Source: Candidula unifasciata (lineage: Eukaryota > Mollusca > Gastropoda > Stylommatophora > Geomitridae). From it: DNA of 64,000 nt. The notes under the pieces were generated by a model that was not told where the DNA came from, ran no database searches, and saw only the letters and a program-made list of their open reading frames with translations. A program made the position numbers and the translations under genes. Positions 35,001 through 45,590 of this stretch are shown piece after piece (within the stretch, counting starts at the first letter, position 1; each line of letters opens with the position of its first letter). Location: positions 405,706 through 469,705 of the forward strand of contig CAJHNH020000217.1 of the NCBI GenBank assembly GCA_905116865.2. Direction: 5' to 3'.

Positions 35001-35755
35001 GAACCAGGTTTTTTCTGTGCGGGTTCCAAGACCCAGTTTTTTTTGGGGGGGGGGGGGGGGGGGGGAGTTAGGGAGTGGAAGGATCTACCCATAGCTCCTT
35101 AACCATCATGTCATAAAATGTGACTAAATAAAGATTTTCTGAAAATTGATGTTTTGGGCTCAAAATGGCAGATATCATAGTCTAGCTGTAAACCACAACA
35201 CATCAACTGCCCTTTTAACGATGAACACAGAAACAGAAAACTATATCAAAGCACTGACTACTTAAAGAACAACTTATCAAAACAGAACCAATTAAAATAA
35301 CTGCTTGGTAATGAAAGAGTTGGAAAAAAAAACTACAGAAACTGACCTGACCACAACAGTTCAAGAGACTCACCTGTAGCCCCAATTTTTGGTACAGATA
35401 CCATATGATAAAGGGCATAATCGAAAGGTTTCTCCATGAACGAACCATCAATATGCCAGCCAGTTCTACCCACGTTTCTGCAGCCTTCTTTCTCATCATT
35501 AGATACCCTAAACACATCTGGATGTGGTGACTTTGGGTGCTTGTAGAATGTCGATTCTAATTCCCCAAACCATTTGCTGATTTCTACATGACGTTCAGCA
35601 CTAATGGCTCCTTGGTTCTTGAAAATCAACAATCTGTGTTTGTGAACATCATTCTTCAACTTGGCTATTGTTTCACTGGATAAATCTGAATTGAGATCAA
35701 TGCCTCTCACTTCCACGCCCAACTTGGCTGGTTTATATGTCGATTCTGGCAACAT
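25911..35755 (-). CDS. TauD/TfdA-family Fe(II)/2-oxoglutarate dioxygenase
   Basis: Minus-strand exons 35755-35374, 31745-31609, 29352-29197 and 26054-25911 join with GT-AG junctions (phases 1, 0, 0) into a 272-residue protein, close to the ~283 aa of E. coli TauD. The facial triad is visible: the HxD pair at H101/D103 in [11 protein letters not shown] and the distal His H241 in [10 protein letters not shown]257 or R261 in CLRVLHRTT would bind 2-oxoglutarate. Other family marks are GVEVRGIDL near the start, [10 protein letters not shown], and [11 protein letters not shown] before the distal His. Such enzymes couple 2-oxoglutarate decarboxylation to hydroxylation; TauD releases sulfite from taurine, but the substrate here cannot be read from sequence. 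The first ATG (35755) follows an open frame extending upstream to about 35800, so an additional 5' exon is possible. Convergent with nek8, 1.45 kb apart. Confidence 0.9.
26120..26480 (-). mobile_element. SINE-A tail stub and LINE 3' stub
   Basis: 26120-26160 is TTCTTCTTAGCGTTCATCGG, a SINE-A 3' end. On the plus strand 26420-26480 resembles the LINE end at 42.6 kb (GAGGGCTTATGCTCCATTG). Both lie in the dioxygenase last intron. Confidence 0.55.
27000..28340 (-). mobile_element. LINE reverse transcriptase, decayed, with nested SINE
   Basis: Minus frames show [14 protein letters not shown], the catalytic [30 protein letters not shown] and, past the [16 protein letters not shown]. Stops and shifts break it; the G of GVRQG is E. 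Confidence 0.85.
27216..27498 (+). mobile_element. SINE-A copy nested in LINE, 9-bp TSD
   Basis: CCTGTGTGTGTTCCGGGG to GAACGTGAAGAAGAAG. ATTGGTTCT flanks it at 27207-27215 and 27499-27507. Very similar to the 19.06-kb copy, so both are recent. Confidence 0.92.
28766..28960 (-). mobile_element. SINE-A copy, 5' part lost
   Basis: GTTCACCGGCTGTAAACTCC to AACACCCTTAGTCAAC. Confidence 0.78.
29197..29352 (-). CDS. dioxygenase exon 3
   Basis: The acceptor is TTTCTTTCCTAG|GTG and the donor is CATCAG|gtaata. It encodes [16 protein letters not shown] and a helical stretch ending SLVYEHQ. A 42-bp tandem array starts at the acceptor itself. Confidence 0.9.
29353..29750 (-). repeat. 42-bp array abutting the dioxygenase exon 3 acceptor
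   Basis: On the minus strand units read ACATTAACTATAGCC, then TCTCTTTCCTAGG. The genuine acceptor is TTTCTTTCCTAG|G, so units repeat it. About nine units, with ATAGG variants nearest the exon. Confidence 0.92.
29751..30227. other. non-repeat spacer between two blocks of the 42-bp array
   Basis: It includes an A run (29959-29975). No feature recognised. Confidence 0.4.
30228..30775 (-). repeat. 42-bp array, second block, ~13 units
   Basis: Same unit as 29353-29750. Plus-strand CCTAGGAAAGAGACCCCATG recurs, that is, CTCTTTCCTAGG on the coding-strand side of the intron. Confidence 0.92.
30776..31608. other. dioxygenase intron 2, unassigned
   Basis: AT-rich with A and T runs; nothing supported. 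Confidence 0.4.
31609..31745 (-). CDS. dioxygenase exon 2
   Basis: The acceptor is ttattacag|CATTTG; the phase-1 join yields [15 protein letters not shown], matching the GGDTxF region of the family. It ends [13 protein letters not shown] before gtaagt. It sits next to a LINE fragment (31.86-32.47 kb). Confidence 0.9.
31860..32470 (-). mobile_element. LINE 3' fragment with 74-bp triplication
   Basis: It has the GTCCTTGAGGTTCATTGCTG block of the [10 protein letters not shown] family; the block is tandemly present three times (31872, 31946, 32020), then single-copy RT sequence to about 32470. Confidence 0.75.
32794..33090 (-). mobile_element. SINE-A copy feeding a satellite
   Basis: From CTTCTTCTCAGTGTTTATTG through GGCAGTGGGTTTATTCACC to the 5' end GGCACCCTGGAACCTACAC, which is also the start of the 53-bp array. 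Confidence 0.82.
33075..34758 (+). repeat. 53-bp satellite, ~32 units
   Basis: The unit begins CCTGGAACCTACATTGGGAG and ends CCATCTAAAACAGACAA. The first unit overlaps the SINE-A 5' terminus. Variant units (GAACGACAACAG, AGGAGCTGC) recur in blocks. Confidence 0.94.
35019..35130 (+). mobile_element. SINE-A 5' portion with G run
   Basis: GTGCGGGTTCCAAGACCC, a G run of about 22 (35044-35065), then CCATCATGTCATAAAATGTG, aligning with the SINE-A head. Confidence 0.55.
35374..35755 (-). CDS. dioxygenase exon 1 (HxD exon)
   Basis: It starts at ATG 35755 ([18 protein letters not shown]) and ends with GGGGCTACAG|gtgagt at 35374. It contains the first iron ligands HID. The frame stays open about 50 nt upstream to a possible acceptor (cttcaaaacag), so the true 5' end is uncertain. 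Confidence 0.85.
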
Positions 35756-36039
35756 TTTTAATGAAAATTGTCTCAGCGTCACATCTCTCGTCTGTTTTGA
35801 AGTATGGGGAGAAATTCGAACCAGTAGCTTGCTCCCAGGAAAAGTATTTATGATGCTGGGTTCCGACTCAAAGATTTACCGAACCGTTACCAGTGTACTG
35901 ATCTACACAACATAAAAGAGAGAGAGAGAACAAATAAAGATAGTGGCAGAATAAGGGGATGAAATATAATGGCAGATTAAAAACGCAAACTAGATTTTTA
36001 CAAGAAAGTTACGGATTGATGTCCAACCCCACCAAAACA

Positions 36040-36180
36040 TCACACCGATTAATAAACACCCAGTGACACAAAGTGTCACCATTCAGATGAGGATCACCTG
36101 GGGACAGGTCCCAGAAACCTCATTCAACCCATAGGTTGGGTTATATTAGGGCCCCTGACCACAGCCAGGGTGCAGCTTTG
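36040..36180 (-). mobile_element. dispersed repeat E
   Basis: CAGTGACACAAAGTGTCACC, CAGATGAGGATCACC and GGTCCCAGAAACC; near-identical order at 54370-54480. Confidence 0.6.
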
Positions 36181-36852
36181 AAACAACAACAAACTGTGTT
36201 CGACAGTGGATCACAGTAAAACTCTAAGTGAATAGGGTATTTCAGGGTATCTTCTTTTCATTTTCTGCTTTGTGCCATTGGGCATCACAGGTTAACAGGT
36301 CAGTGGTATCCGTGAAGGACATGCTCGGCTATCTGGTGTGCTGTGATCTTGTGGAGTCTCATGGTATCATTAACTCCTTCAATCCATCTTCTTCTTCGTT
36401 GTACCCTACCTCTTGGTGTTTCTACTTTCATGCACTCGTGGGTGGCATCACTGGATACTTCAAGGTAAAACTTAGGTCCATGTTCACACTAGGACACATA
36501 AGGTATATGATGCTAGAATTGTAGTTTTATAGGCCTGATGTCACTTGATGAGCGAGTGATCAACATTACATATAGGGCATTAGACCAGTGTTCTTCTACT
36601 GGTGGGTTCAGCTGGGTTTCCAAAAATGTCTGCCTAAACATCTAACAGTGTGGGGCAGGAAAGTTTTTTTTTTCTATAAGTGCTGTCTGTAGAATCAAAC
36701 AAGCACACATCCCAGAAACCCCAATCAACCATTTAAAACAGTTTTGCAACTAAATTAATACCTCAGCTTAGAATTGGCTTCCATTGATGTATCATTGGAT
36801 TTGTTATTTTAATCTCTATCTAGCTGTAATAGTTTCATAAGTAAAAACCCTG

Positions 36853-37230
36853 GCTATCTTCTGAATAACGGTCCTAAATTATCGAGGCAGAAAATATACC
36901 CTAACAGGGCCTCAGTCCCGTGTCAATTGCGCACTTCCGTCGACTTAAATTGTGCACTTCCGCCACCACTGAGAGTGCCCCCCACGTCGCTCGGCGTGGA
37001 CTAGGACTAAACTAGATGGCTAGAACTCAAGAGCAGCAGCTACCGCATTTCGTGCAGCTGCCTTCATTTTATTTGCTCGTGAGTCCCAGCCATCTAGTTT
37101 AGCCCCAATCCACGCCACGGGATACTCTAGGCGGACTAGTGCCCGGAAGTGCGCAATTGACATGTGATTGAGGCTCTGTTAGGGTATATTTTCTGCCCCG
37201 ATAATTTGGGGCCGTTATTCGGAAGATAGC
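36853..37230. mobile_element. 378-bp foldback element
   Basis: The outer arms are inverted: GCTATCTTCTGAATAACGG at the left, CCGTTATTCGGAAGATAGC at the right, extending through TACCCTAACAGGG and CAATTGCGCACTTCCG. An inner palindrome AAACTAGATGGCT / AGCCATCTAGTTT is nested within. Confidence 0.88.
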
Positions 37231-37419
37231 TAACTTCGCTGTCATCCTTAAATAGTAAATTCGGCTCTACTTTGAACTTCCCCATAAAATGGAGGCCGAA
37301 ATATGATGCCGTTCCAAAGAGAGCTAAATTGGTCAATTTATGGCCATAAAATATCCAAAAATATCCGAATGGGGCTCAGTTCTATTAAAAATAAATGTGC
37401 CGGCTCCGCATAACGAAAC

Positions 37420-37660
37420 AAATGCTCTAATCTAACAGGGTCTCTGTGATACGTTACCTGCGGACCTGCTTCTGCGAGTGTGCCCTGACCCCCGACCGTA
37501 TCCCCCGCACCGCGGATGGGGACTAAACTAGATGGCTAGGACTCATGAGCGGCAGCTACCGCATCTCCTGCAACTTCCTCCAATTACTTTACTCGTGAGT
37601 CCCAGGCACCTAGTTTAGCTCCCCATCCGCGCCGCGCGTAACGGAGGATACGCTCAGCGA
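37420..37660. mobile_element. second, related foldback element
   Basis: Inner arms CGCGGATGGGGACTAAACTA / CTAGTTTAGCTCCCCATCC (37511-37631), with outer CGTATCC / GGATACG. It shares GACTAAACTAGATGGCTAG and GCAGCTACCGCAT with the first. Confidence 0.78.
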
Positions 37661-37956
37661 TGAGTTTAATCGCGTTTTGCGCATGCCGACAAGTCTGACA
37701 TCTACCGCTGCTAAATCCTCCAATATCGTCAGCTAGTATCGTCTGCAGAAACGCTCGAAATTGTAAACGGAAAAATCTCGGCGTAGAAGAATTGGATTTC
37801 GATGCTTGGCTGAAAAAAACAAAGTACCATTGGATTTCTTTTTCTACGTGGAACAACAAATTTAGAAAATGTGACCAGAGTTCCTACTTTCACACACAAA
37901 GCACATCAACACTGTAAGTGTTAGTTACTAACTGGTCTGTTATTTAGATAATTCCG

Positions 37957-38588
37957 ATTTACAGCACGCTCAGCGGGCAGAACAGTCAAAGAAGCCAACG
38001 GCGCCTTCTCCATGACAACCAGCAGCATGACGATGGAGGTGATGGCAGTGACGCAAGTGTTTGCCTGGCTTGAAACACAAAAATACACCCGCATATGTAT
38101 ACTCAGTGATTCAATGAGTATGATCCGGAGGGTTCAGGCAGGTTCAGTGCGAAGACAATGGCTTGAATCAATTCAGAAGTCCACTGTGCGAGGAGTCACC
38201 TTTATTTTTGTTCCGGGACACGCAGGCGTCGATGGAAATGAAAGAGCTGACAGGCTGGCTGGATCCGCTATCACTACCGACGGTCGGCCTATGGATCATG
38301 CTGATATTATCAATGCCCTCAGAGAAATGGGAAGGATAGAGGACTTTGGTGGCAGTGAATCCACATCACTCGCCAGAATGGCAGACTTGGGAATTAAGAT
38401 CGGCACAGCAAAAAACGAGACGAGACGCACACCAGACACGCCAGAAGATTTGTTAATCAACATAGAACTGGTACTATTAGCCATCGGACGTTGGGATTCA
38501 TACTGAGGAGAAGATCTGAGCACCTATGGACATGTCCGGAGTGCAATGATGATAACCCAACTAACTAACTAACTAACTAACTAACTAA
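37957..38588 (+). mobile_element. 5'-truncated I/Nimbus-like LINE, RNase H end, 13-bp TSD
   Basis: Frame 38012-38506 is an RNase H domain: ILSDSMSMIRRVQ and FVPGHAGVDGNERADRLAG hold the expected acidic residues and the His loop. A frameshift separates it from the cysteine-bearing ending EHLWTCPECNDDNPTN. The tail is (AACT)n (38558-38588). TTAGATAATTCCG flanks it at 37944-37956 and 38589-38601. Confidence 0.9.
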
Positions 38589-38829
38589 TTAGATAATTCC
38601 GGTAACATGCAAGATGATGTACAACAACATGCCGACCTCCGCTAAACAACAACACAGACAAGTAAAACCGAGTGGAGTCCCTTGCCTTGCTCAGGCAGGC
38701 AACGGGTACAGGGCTGCCGAAACATTTTCATGAGCATGCTTGTGAATCCTATACGACAACAACATATGTGGCAGAGATTCTCTCCACTCATCACAGTACC
38801 CATACTTATGAAATAAAAATAAGACCCAG

Positions 38830-39370
38830 GCTTCAATCATTCGACCAATCAGTCTCACAAGCTTTGTAGAGACAACATAGGAGAGAATAATCAACTAAAG
38901 ACTGAAATGGCACTTAGATTTAGATGTTACAGCATAGGAGACCAAGTCACTTAACAGTCAGAAGCTGAAGAAGATGCCTTCCAAGAGAAGAAAAAGGTCC
39001 TAGTGGTGAGGGTCGACTTCAAATAAGCTTTTGACAAAGTGTGGACAGATGACCTCATTGCGAAACTGAAAAGAAATGGAATCCAAGGGAACATGCTAAG
39101 GTGGATTCAAATCTAATCCACACACAAAAGGAGAACTAGAGTAACTATTGATGGCCACCAGAGCAGAAAAGTGTTGCTTCATCAATGACCTGGTGACAGA
39201 ACTCCCTACAGGAGTAAAGGCTGCCCTGTATGCAGAGGATTTTTCACTCTGTTGTACTGATAAACACACTACAGTGGAAAATCTAAGAATGCAGTGAGCA
39301 ACAAATATCCTAATGACATGGGCAGAAAAGTGGCATGTTGTCATCAACACAAACATCCACAGTGTTTTTT
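38830..39370 (+). mobile_element. jockey-type RT remnant
   Basis: Broken frames show PISLTSFVETT, then VDFK*AFDKVWTDDLIAKLK, NGIQGNMLRWIQ and LYAEDFSLCC (YADD degenerated to YAED). Confidence 0.75.
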
Positions 39371-40685
39371 TTTTCATTGCCTATTTTGGACTGTCTAGGA
39401 CATGTGAAACATTTTTATACACATAAAAAAAAAAACAAAAAAAAAAAAACAACGAGCTGAGTTGATTTAAGAAACGACATCACAGCACTCGGGGTATTCA
39501 AATAAGTTCCCTTCCCTGTCTTCGTCAGCCAGTGTAAATTTAATAAACCAGTGATGCCAGTAGCTGTCTTATTGTATACCCCCCCCCCCCCCCAATGGCT
39601 TTTCTCTAGGAGTCGAGTATCGGCCAGATCCCCTCGTCATTCCTCGCTGCATCAGCCTCATCGGACTGTGTGGATTATTTGCTTTTCCGATTTGTACATA
39701 TGCTCTCATAAGGCCTTAACCACGTCTGCCTTTTCGTGTATCAATATTCGACCAGATTATGTAGAACCAGCCAGTTTGTTCGCCTGTTCATTTCCCAACA
39801 CATCGGTATCACCCGGAGAAAAGAATCTGACAATGCTCTTCACCCGTGACTTCTGAAGCCAAGTATGCCACTCTGCACGAAGCATGCCTGTCTTCACCCT
39901 CCCAGGCATGCTTTCTCAGTCAGTTACAATTACACATACATATGATTATAATATACATTATTATACATACACACAAATACATATAAAATGGGGCATTACT
40001 GTGTTTTCAGATTTAATTATGTGGTTATTTCCCTTGCTCAAAAATTCTGAAACTGAAGATTCGATCGAAGGACAACATTGGATAACATAAAAACTGAAAG
40101 CTATAGTTACCATGCCGATAATTGAATCTGTCACCTCCAAATGTTTCTGCCTCTCGCTGCAGAAACAAGTGTACTAAAATAATTATGACCTACTAGGTCC
40201 CTCACTTTTTTTTTGGAGGTGACAGGTTAGATTCTGGGCAAGGTAACTGCAGCTTTCGGTTTTTTGTTGTTGTCTACTGTTGTTGTCATAATGTCAAATT
40301 TACGCTGACATTTTACTCACAAAATGTAGTACAGAATAGTAAACATTTAAAAACATGTAATGTTTTGCATCCTTCAGTCAGTCAGTCTGTGGTAACTAAT
40401 ACATAGGAATGAAAGTATTCTTAGTTTTATAACAAGTAACTAAACTTGTAAATTGTCACTGACAGCTAAGTTAATCCATGAAAGCGGCATTAGCTTTTAA
40501 AAAAAAAATATTTCCATGTTGTCAGAGTTAAGGCAGCTTCTTGTCTCACTGAAGGTATTTCCAGCTGTACTAAACAGACGTTTACTTGGTACGCTCGTAG
40601 GTGGTGTACAAAGATAACGCTTGACAATATGAACCAAAGTGGGAAATCTTAATATGTTTATTTTTCACCAGTCTAGAAACGGATG
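39371..40685. other. intergenic, repeat pieces
   Basis: 39595-39810 is a copy of repeat G. A C run lies at 39580-39593. 40100-40250 resembles the tRNA-like repeat at 62.5 kb. No gene seen. Confidence 0.4.
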
Positions 40686-40689
40686 TAAG

Positions 40690-40806
40690 GTAACCACTAT
40701 TCGTATTCGGCCCGACCGTAACTATTCGGCCGAATACCGAATAGTTATTAGGTCCACTATTCGGCCCCTAAGCGAATACGAAGCGAATATTCGGTACAGC
40801 CCTAAT
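40690..40806. mobile_element. hAT-like transposon end
   Basis: Dense ATTCGGC/GCCGAAT palindromic motifs ending ATATTCGGTACAGCCCTA resemble hAT termini. Only one end is convincing. Confidence 0.4.
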
Positions 40807-41216
40807 ATGTATCATATTCTTTAGATGTGCAGTATTGTTACATTAGCTTTTCAACACATATTATTATTATTATTACGCACTTTAAAAACCCCTTGACTCA
40901 CCGTAATCCAGACAATTACAAAGGAGTGGAGCCCCTCACCCCCTTCCCCAATGATTTCTTTATGGTGGGGCCCCTGGATTATGTTCCCTTCAGCTACTAA
41001 ATCAATGTAACATTTGTTGGCTGTTTTCTGGTTTCACCAGACACTTCAGTGATTGCCTCCCTGGCGGTAGGACACTCATCACGTTTTTGAAATCAACACA
41101 AGCCGGTCTGCTTCCAAATCCCCTGCAAACTAATGTCGGTGCTTTCCCAATATCTCACACCCCCTCTCCCCATGATGACGACACAGGACCCTCTAATATT
41201 TCTGAGGGTTTCCTGG

Positions 41217-41346
41217 TTTTCTGACACTATTAACTACCCTAAAACATCTAGAACTGAGCCTAACCCCAACCCACCTACGTCCCACGAGAAAATTCAGCCT
41301 AGGTCCCACGACCGCATGCAGCCTATCTACCACCACCTAAAATATT
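41217..41346 (+). repeat. dispersed repeat F
   Basis: AAACATCTAGAACT, CCTACGTCCCACGAGA and GCATGCAGCCTATCTACCA also occur at 63023-63173, there with a 30-bp internal duplication. Confidence 0.7.
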
Positions 41347-41869
41347 TGATTGTCTGGTTTTTTTTTGGGGGGGGGGGGGGGGGGGAGGGGGGAGGGTATT
41401 GGGATAGAACCCTAATTTCGAACCTCGGGTGGTGAAACAGGGACATTTTATTGTCTGTTGAATGGTTTCATCGGACAAATTTACGTCTAATAGCTCATTT
41501 TACTGAACGGTAAGACACTCATACCGTTGTCAAAATTATGGCAAGCCAGTCTGCTGCCAAAGTACCCTGAACATTTCGAACCTCGGTGTGTCCAGTGGTG
41601 AAACCGCGTTCACTGCCCCTAAAGTCAAAGGCGCCAACGGTCCCGTGAAAGGCTTGAGTAAACGAACCTCGGCATACTGCTTCCTGTGAGTTAATTGTTT
41701 CCACAGTTTCTGGTGCGTGTCTTCCTACTTAACCGGTTACACACATATGCATCTAATCTGCTTGAAGATGTATTCTTGTTGTTTCTACTACGTTAGCCTG
41801 TTATGTACAGAGCCCGAACATTGGTAGCCGTGGAATAAATCACACGCAGCTTTTTTTCTGGTGGTCAAA

Positions 41870-42660
41870 TCATCATCACGCCCGTGTGTCACCGGGGCCT
41901 CACGGGAAGCAAAGAATAGTGACACTGCACCCTACCATGCATGTCGTAAGAGGCGACTAAGGGTAGGGATGGGCTTGTGGTTGGCTACTTCATCCTGTAA
42001 AAACCCACGGCCTTCTCTATTTATACGCCAACAGGTCAACGGGGATTCCCGTTCTTGTGCAAGAATGGAGTCTCTCTGTGTTAACAGTTTTTATCGAGGA
42101 GACGTATATACAAATTAAACTACAGTTTCACTAACTTGCGACATATTTTATAGAACTATATGTCATTTCAAGGCAAATAAGTGTGCTATTAAAATTTAAC
42201 AATAAAGGCTATTACATATATTAGAGAAGGCGTTGTAAAAAACCATAGCCACAAAAACCAACCAACCATGGATAAGTCAAAAAGAGAAGCAAGTAAAACC
42301 CAGCTAACCAAGATGAGGGGAGGCTCTTCAAATAGAAGTATGACACGGTGAGGCGAAAGCCGCAAGGAGTCCGGATCGTTGACGTACCTCAACCAGGAAA
42401 ACCTCCAGAATTGGCACCTGGAATGTTAAAACTCTCTATGATATAGGGAGAATTGGAACCCACAGGGGCATAGGAATAAAGGAAGGCCACAAAACACATG
42501 GAGAAGAGAGCTGGAGAATGAATTTAGAAAGATTGGGAGGACATGGGGAGAGCTCCATGCAATGACGAAGGATAGAATGACTTGGCGTTAGCTGGTTGAG
42601 GGCTTATGCTCCATTGGGGGATAGAAAGGCAGAAGAAGACGAAGAAGAAGAATCAAGTAG
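41870..42660 (+). mobile_element. internally deleted LINE: 5' end joined to 3' end
   Basis: The 5' region CCCGTGTGTCACCGGGGCC and TGTCGTAAGAGGCGACTAA leads to an endonuclease start (TWNVKTLYDIGRIG-like, 42410-42450). It then jumps to an RT C-terminal end (TWRRELENEFRKIG, RTWGELHAM) and a GAA tail. Confidence 0.7.
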
Positions 42661-42730
42661 CCGGTCCTTTGCAAAACGTCGCTCTCATCATGGGGTGCCT
42701 GAAAGAAACTCACTCTCTCGCCAGGTATTC
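42660..42730 (-). mobile_element. short LINE 3' stub
   Basis: GTCCTTTGCAAAACGTCGCT and GAAACTCACTCTCTCGCCAG match the 10.5-kb and 3.9-kb fragments. Confidence 0.6.
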
Positions 42731-43079
42731 TTGGAATAACCATTTGAATCTCCTTTTGGAGGTTTGGCTATTCTAACCCCCCCCCCCCTCCCCCCCCCAC
42801 CGTTCTGTAGTTTTTTTAAATGTTAGTTTAATCGAAAAATAAACGAGAGAAATCATAATAACAGAGATGAGATTTTTTTAGGAAAGCTGCTAACAACGAG
42901 GTATACAAGTACAATTAAACATAAATAAATTAGAAGGAGAGGTGGACTGAAGCCAGTTATATAATTCAGCAAAGAACAGCTGAAGAAATGCTTCGGTCAT
43001 GCTACGAGTATCCACTGTGTCAAGAGCCACTTCGAAGCCACTTATATGAAAAGATCATGCGAAATACGACGCCTGCAGT

Positions 43080-43560
43080 AAAATGTTACAAAAAACAATT
43101 TTTGAAAAATCCAGACCGCATTACACTGCTTATCAAAAAGATCTAAATGAAAATGAAATCGTTAGGAAAAATCCTAGGTATAGTACAAAGATTCCATCAC
43201 AAATGACGAAGTTCGTCGTACTTTACACACAGGCAAATAAATGTGAAGCTTTTTTAACAAAAGGGAAAAAACAGAAAATGCAATGGTATGGACATGCAAC
43301 AAGATATACCAGTTTTTCCAAAACTCTACTGCAAGCTCTGTTAAAGGGAATATGATAAGAGCAGATCAGGAAAGAGTTGGATACATAATTTAACTGACTA
43401 GACATGTCCCAAACGCGCAATCGTAAAGTCCATTGAGTCTGACCGATAGATGTCAAGGGAGCTGATCAGATCGTCACAGACAACTGGTTGACCCAACGAC
43501 ACACGGTGTTATAGGACTATGATAAAGATGATGATGATGATGATGATGATTATGATCATG
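43080..43560 (+). mobile_element. LINE 3' fragment with (GAT)n tail
   Basis: Frame 43083-43355 ends KQKMQWYGHATRYTSFSKTL, a typical RT-ORF end. It is followed by (GAT)n at 43528-43560. Confidence 0.7.
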
Positions 43561-43739
43561 AAGAAGATGATCAAAAAGAACAAGAAGAAGATCCTTTCAT
43601 CTCTCTCCAACACTTCACTAGAATAATATTGTGTCAGACTGTGTTAGTCGCTAACAGTCTTAGACAACACACGCGACAAGTAATTAAACATCACAATTAA
43701 ACTGGCTTAAGTTTAGTTAAAAACCGATACCATAGCATT

Positions 43740-43990
43740 CAAGACATTCCCAAAAGCCATCCGTCCCCCATCTTTAGCAGCCAATCTAGAGTTCCATTTT
43801 CGACAATACCTGTAGCAGCCCGACTGCATCTCCATTTAGCTTTTCCCGTTTTCCTTTGCCAGGAATGTTGAGTGTTGGCCAGATTTCCCGGCTTCTCCTC
43901 GCTGCACCATTCTCTTCAGTGCCCCTGCCCTGTTCACTCACAAATGGCCTTGATAATCTCAGTTCAGCACCAAGTGGTGCAGAACCTGCA
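43740..43990 (+). repeat. dispersed repeat G
   Basis: CACCAAGTGGTGCAGAACC and flanks match 7.2 kb and 39.6 kb; its first part matches 25070-25140. Confidence 0.5.
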
Positions 43991-44264
43991 AATCCATCTT
44001 CCTGCTTGTTTCCCTACATACCTGCATTAGAAACTATCCAACACAGTCACATGCACAACTAATATACATAATCAGATAATCGCAGTGCCAACATCACAGA
44101 AACGGATCACCACATAGTTGCTCGGTTCCTGTGACAGCGAAAACTACACAGAGTGTTCACAACCGTTCCTTGTGAACAAACTGACACAGACTACAGTCTC
44201 AGCAAAGACAGTATAAAAAAAAAACTGTCACTACTGTCTGTATTTACTACTTTTTAGGGCTGTG

Positions 44265-44455
44265 TAGGCACGAGTCGTGAGCCTGGGGATTTAGCGCCGC
44301 ATGGCTAGTGATCTCGCCATGGACTGTGCAGGTTAGGATGTTTTATTTTGTATCCGACAGCAAACGTCCATCACCTTACTGGAGGTCGAACCCGTGTCTC
44401 CCGTATAAAAGACAGATTTTGTAACCGCTCGGTCAGCTGCTCCTCTACCACTGTA
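44265..44455 (-). mobile_element. SINE-C, tRNA-Leu/Ser-like head
   Basis: On the minus strand GAGGAGCAGCTGACCGAGCG supplies an A box and ACGGGTTCGACCTCC a B box, with a long variable-arm-like insert. Body shared with 9.7 kb. Confidence 0.7.
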
Positions 44456-44459
44456 ACTT

Positions 44460-45590
44460 GGGAAAAAACTGACACTGACTGCAGTCTCAGCAAAGCCAGT
44501 AGCATACACAGGCATTAAATGCATGAGACTGTCGTAAGAAGTACCACAACAAAGGGTCCGGCTCTAGAAAATGCAGGTAATCTTCGATGGAAGTAGCAGT
44601 TACAACAAATCAGTAGTTGAGCATACGGTTAAATGCACAAAGCACAACCAAACAGTTCTGTGGCAACAGGCCACTCGCCGCTTTTCTGATTCTGCAGTTG
44701 GGGACAGTTTAAAAGCATTCTGATTAAAATCCACAGCTCGCAATGTCGAGTTATGCACTCAGCACAGCAGTTGGGTGATGGAACTATATCCGCTCGGTCC
44801 ACATATGGAAAAAAAGGCAACAGCTAACAATTGCTACACGCAAAAACTTGCCACAGCTAAAATCAGTTAGGGGTAATTTCACCTACCTCGTGTGTCACGC
44901 CGTCTCAAAACTGTTACCTTCTGCTTGTGCCCGTCATACTCGTATGTACTGTTTATTCGTGTGGTTTTATTTATGTAATATGCTGATGAAAGCTATAGAA
45001 CTGCAGCATTCACTTTCAGTTTGTGTTCGTCATTTTGTGAAGCTCGCCAATATTCTCTTGGTTCAGTTTTATATCTTTCCATGATATCCACCATAATGAC
45101 CGGAAATTACAAGTACACAGGTAGACAACAAGACAACGTACTTCAACACACATTAACTTACAGAGATAACAAGAGGAAAAATATGGTTTTAAATTGTATT
45201 TTATAAAACAACAATAAATTTTATAAAGATATAAAAACAATCGAATTTATTTATACAGTATTTCATTTTCTCAAAAAAGCGATATCCACTAAAATAAGTA
45301 TAAACATTATAGACAATTTTAAACGAAGTGCAGATAACCAACAGTGAAATATGACACTGCTCATTTTCTTGTGCTCATTGTTGTATCTTCATAAAATCTT
45401 CATATGTGTGCTTTAAATTCATGTATTTGACACTATAAAATATAATGCATCAGTTGCATGAAGGATATCACACACATCGTTACAGTCAAGAGTTGGTTTA
45501 AAAAAGATGGCGCCTTGTACGAAGCTAAATAATTGAGGCGATGTAAGTAAAAGTGAAAGTAAAGGACCTTTTTCCACGCTTTCATGTCGT
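44460..45590. other. intergenic, no recognised feature
   Basis: AT-rich sequence without a convincing ORF. Confidence 0.4.

Noticed and set aside
35755..35782. Dioxygenase start at 35782
   Set aside because: That codon is GTG; the first ATG in frame is at 35755.
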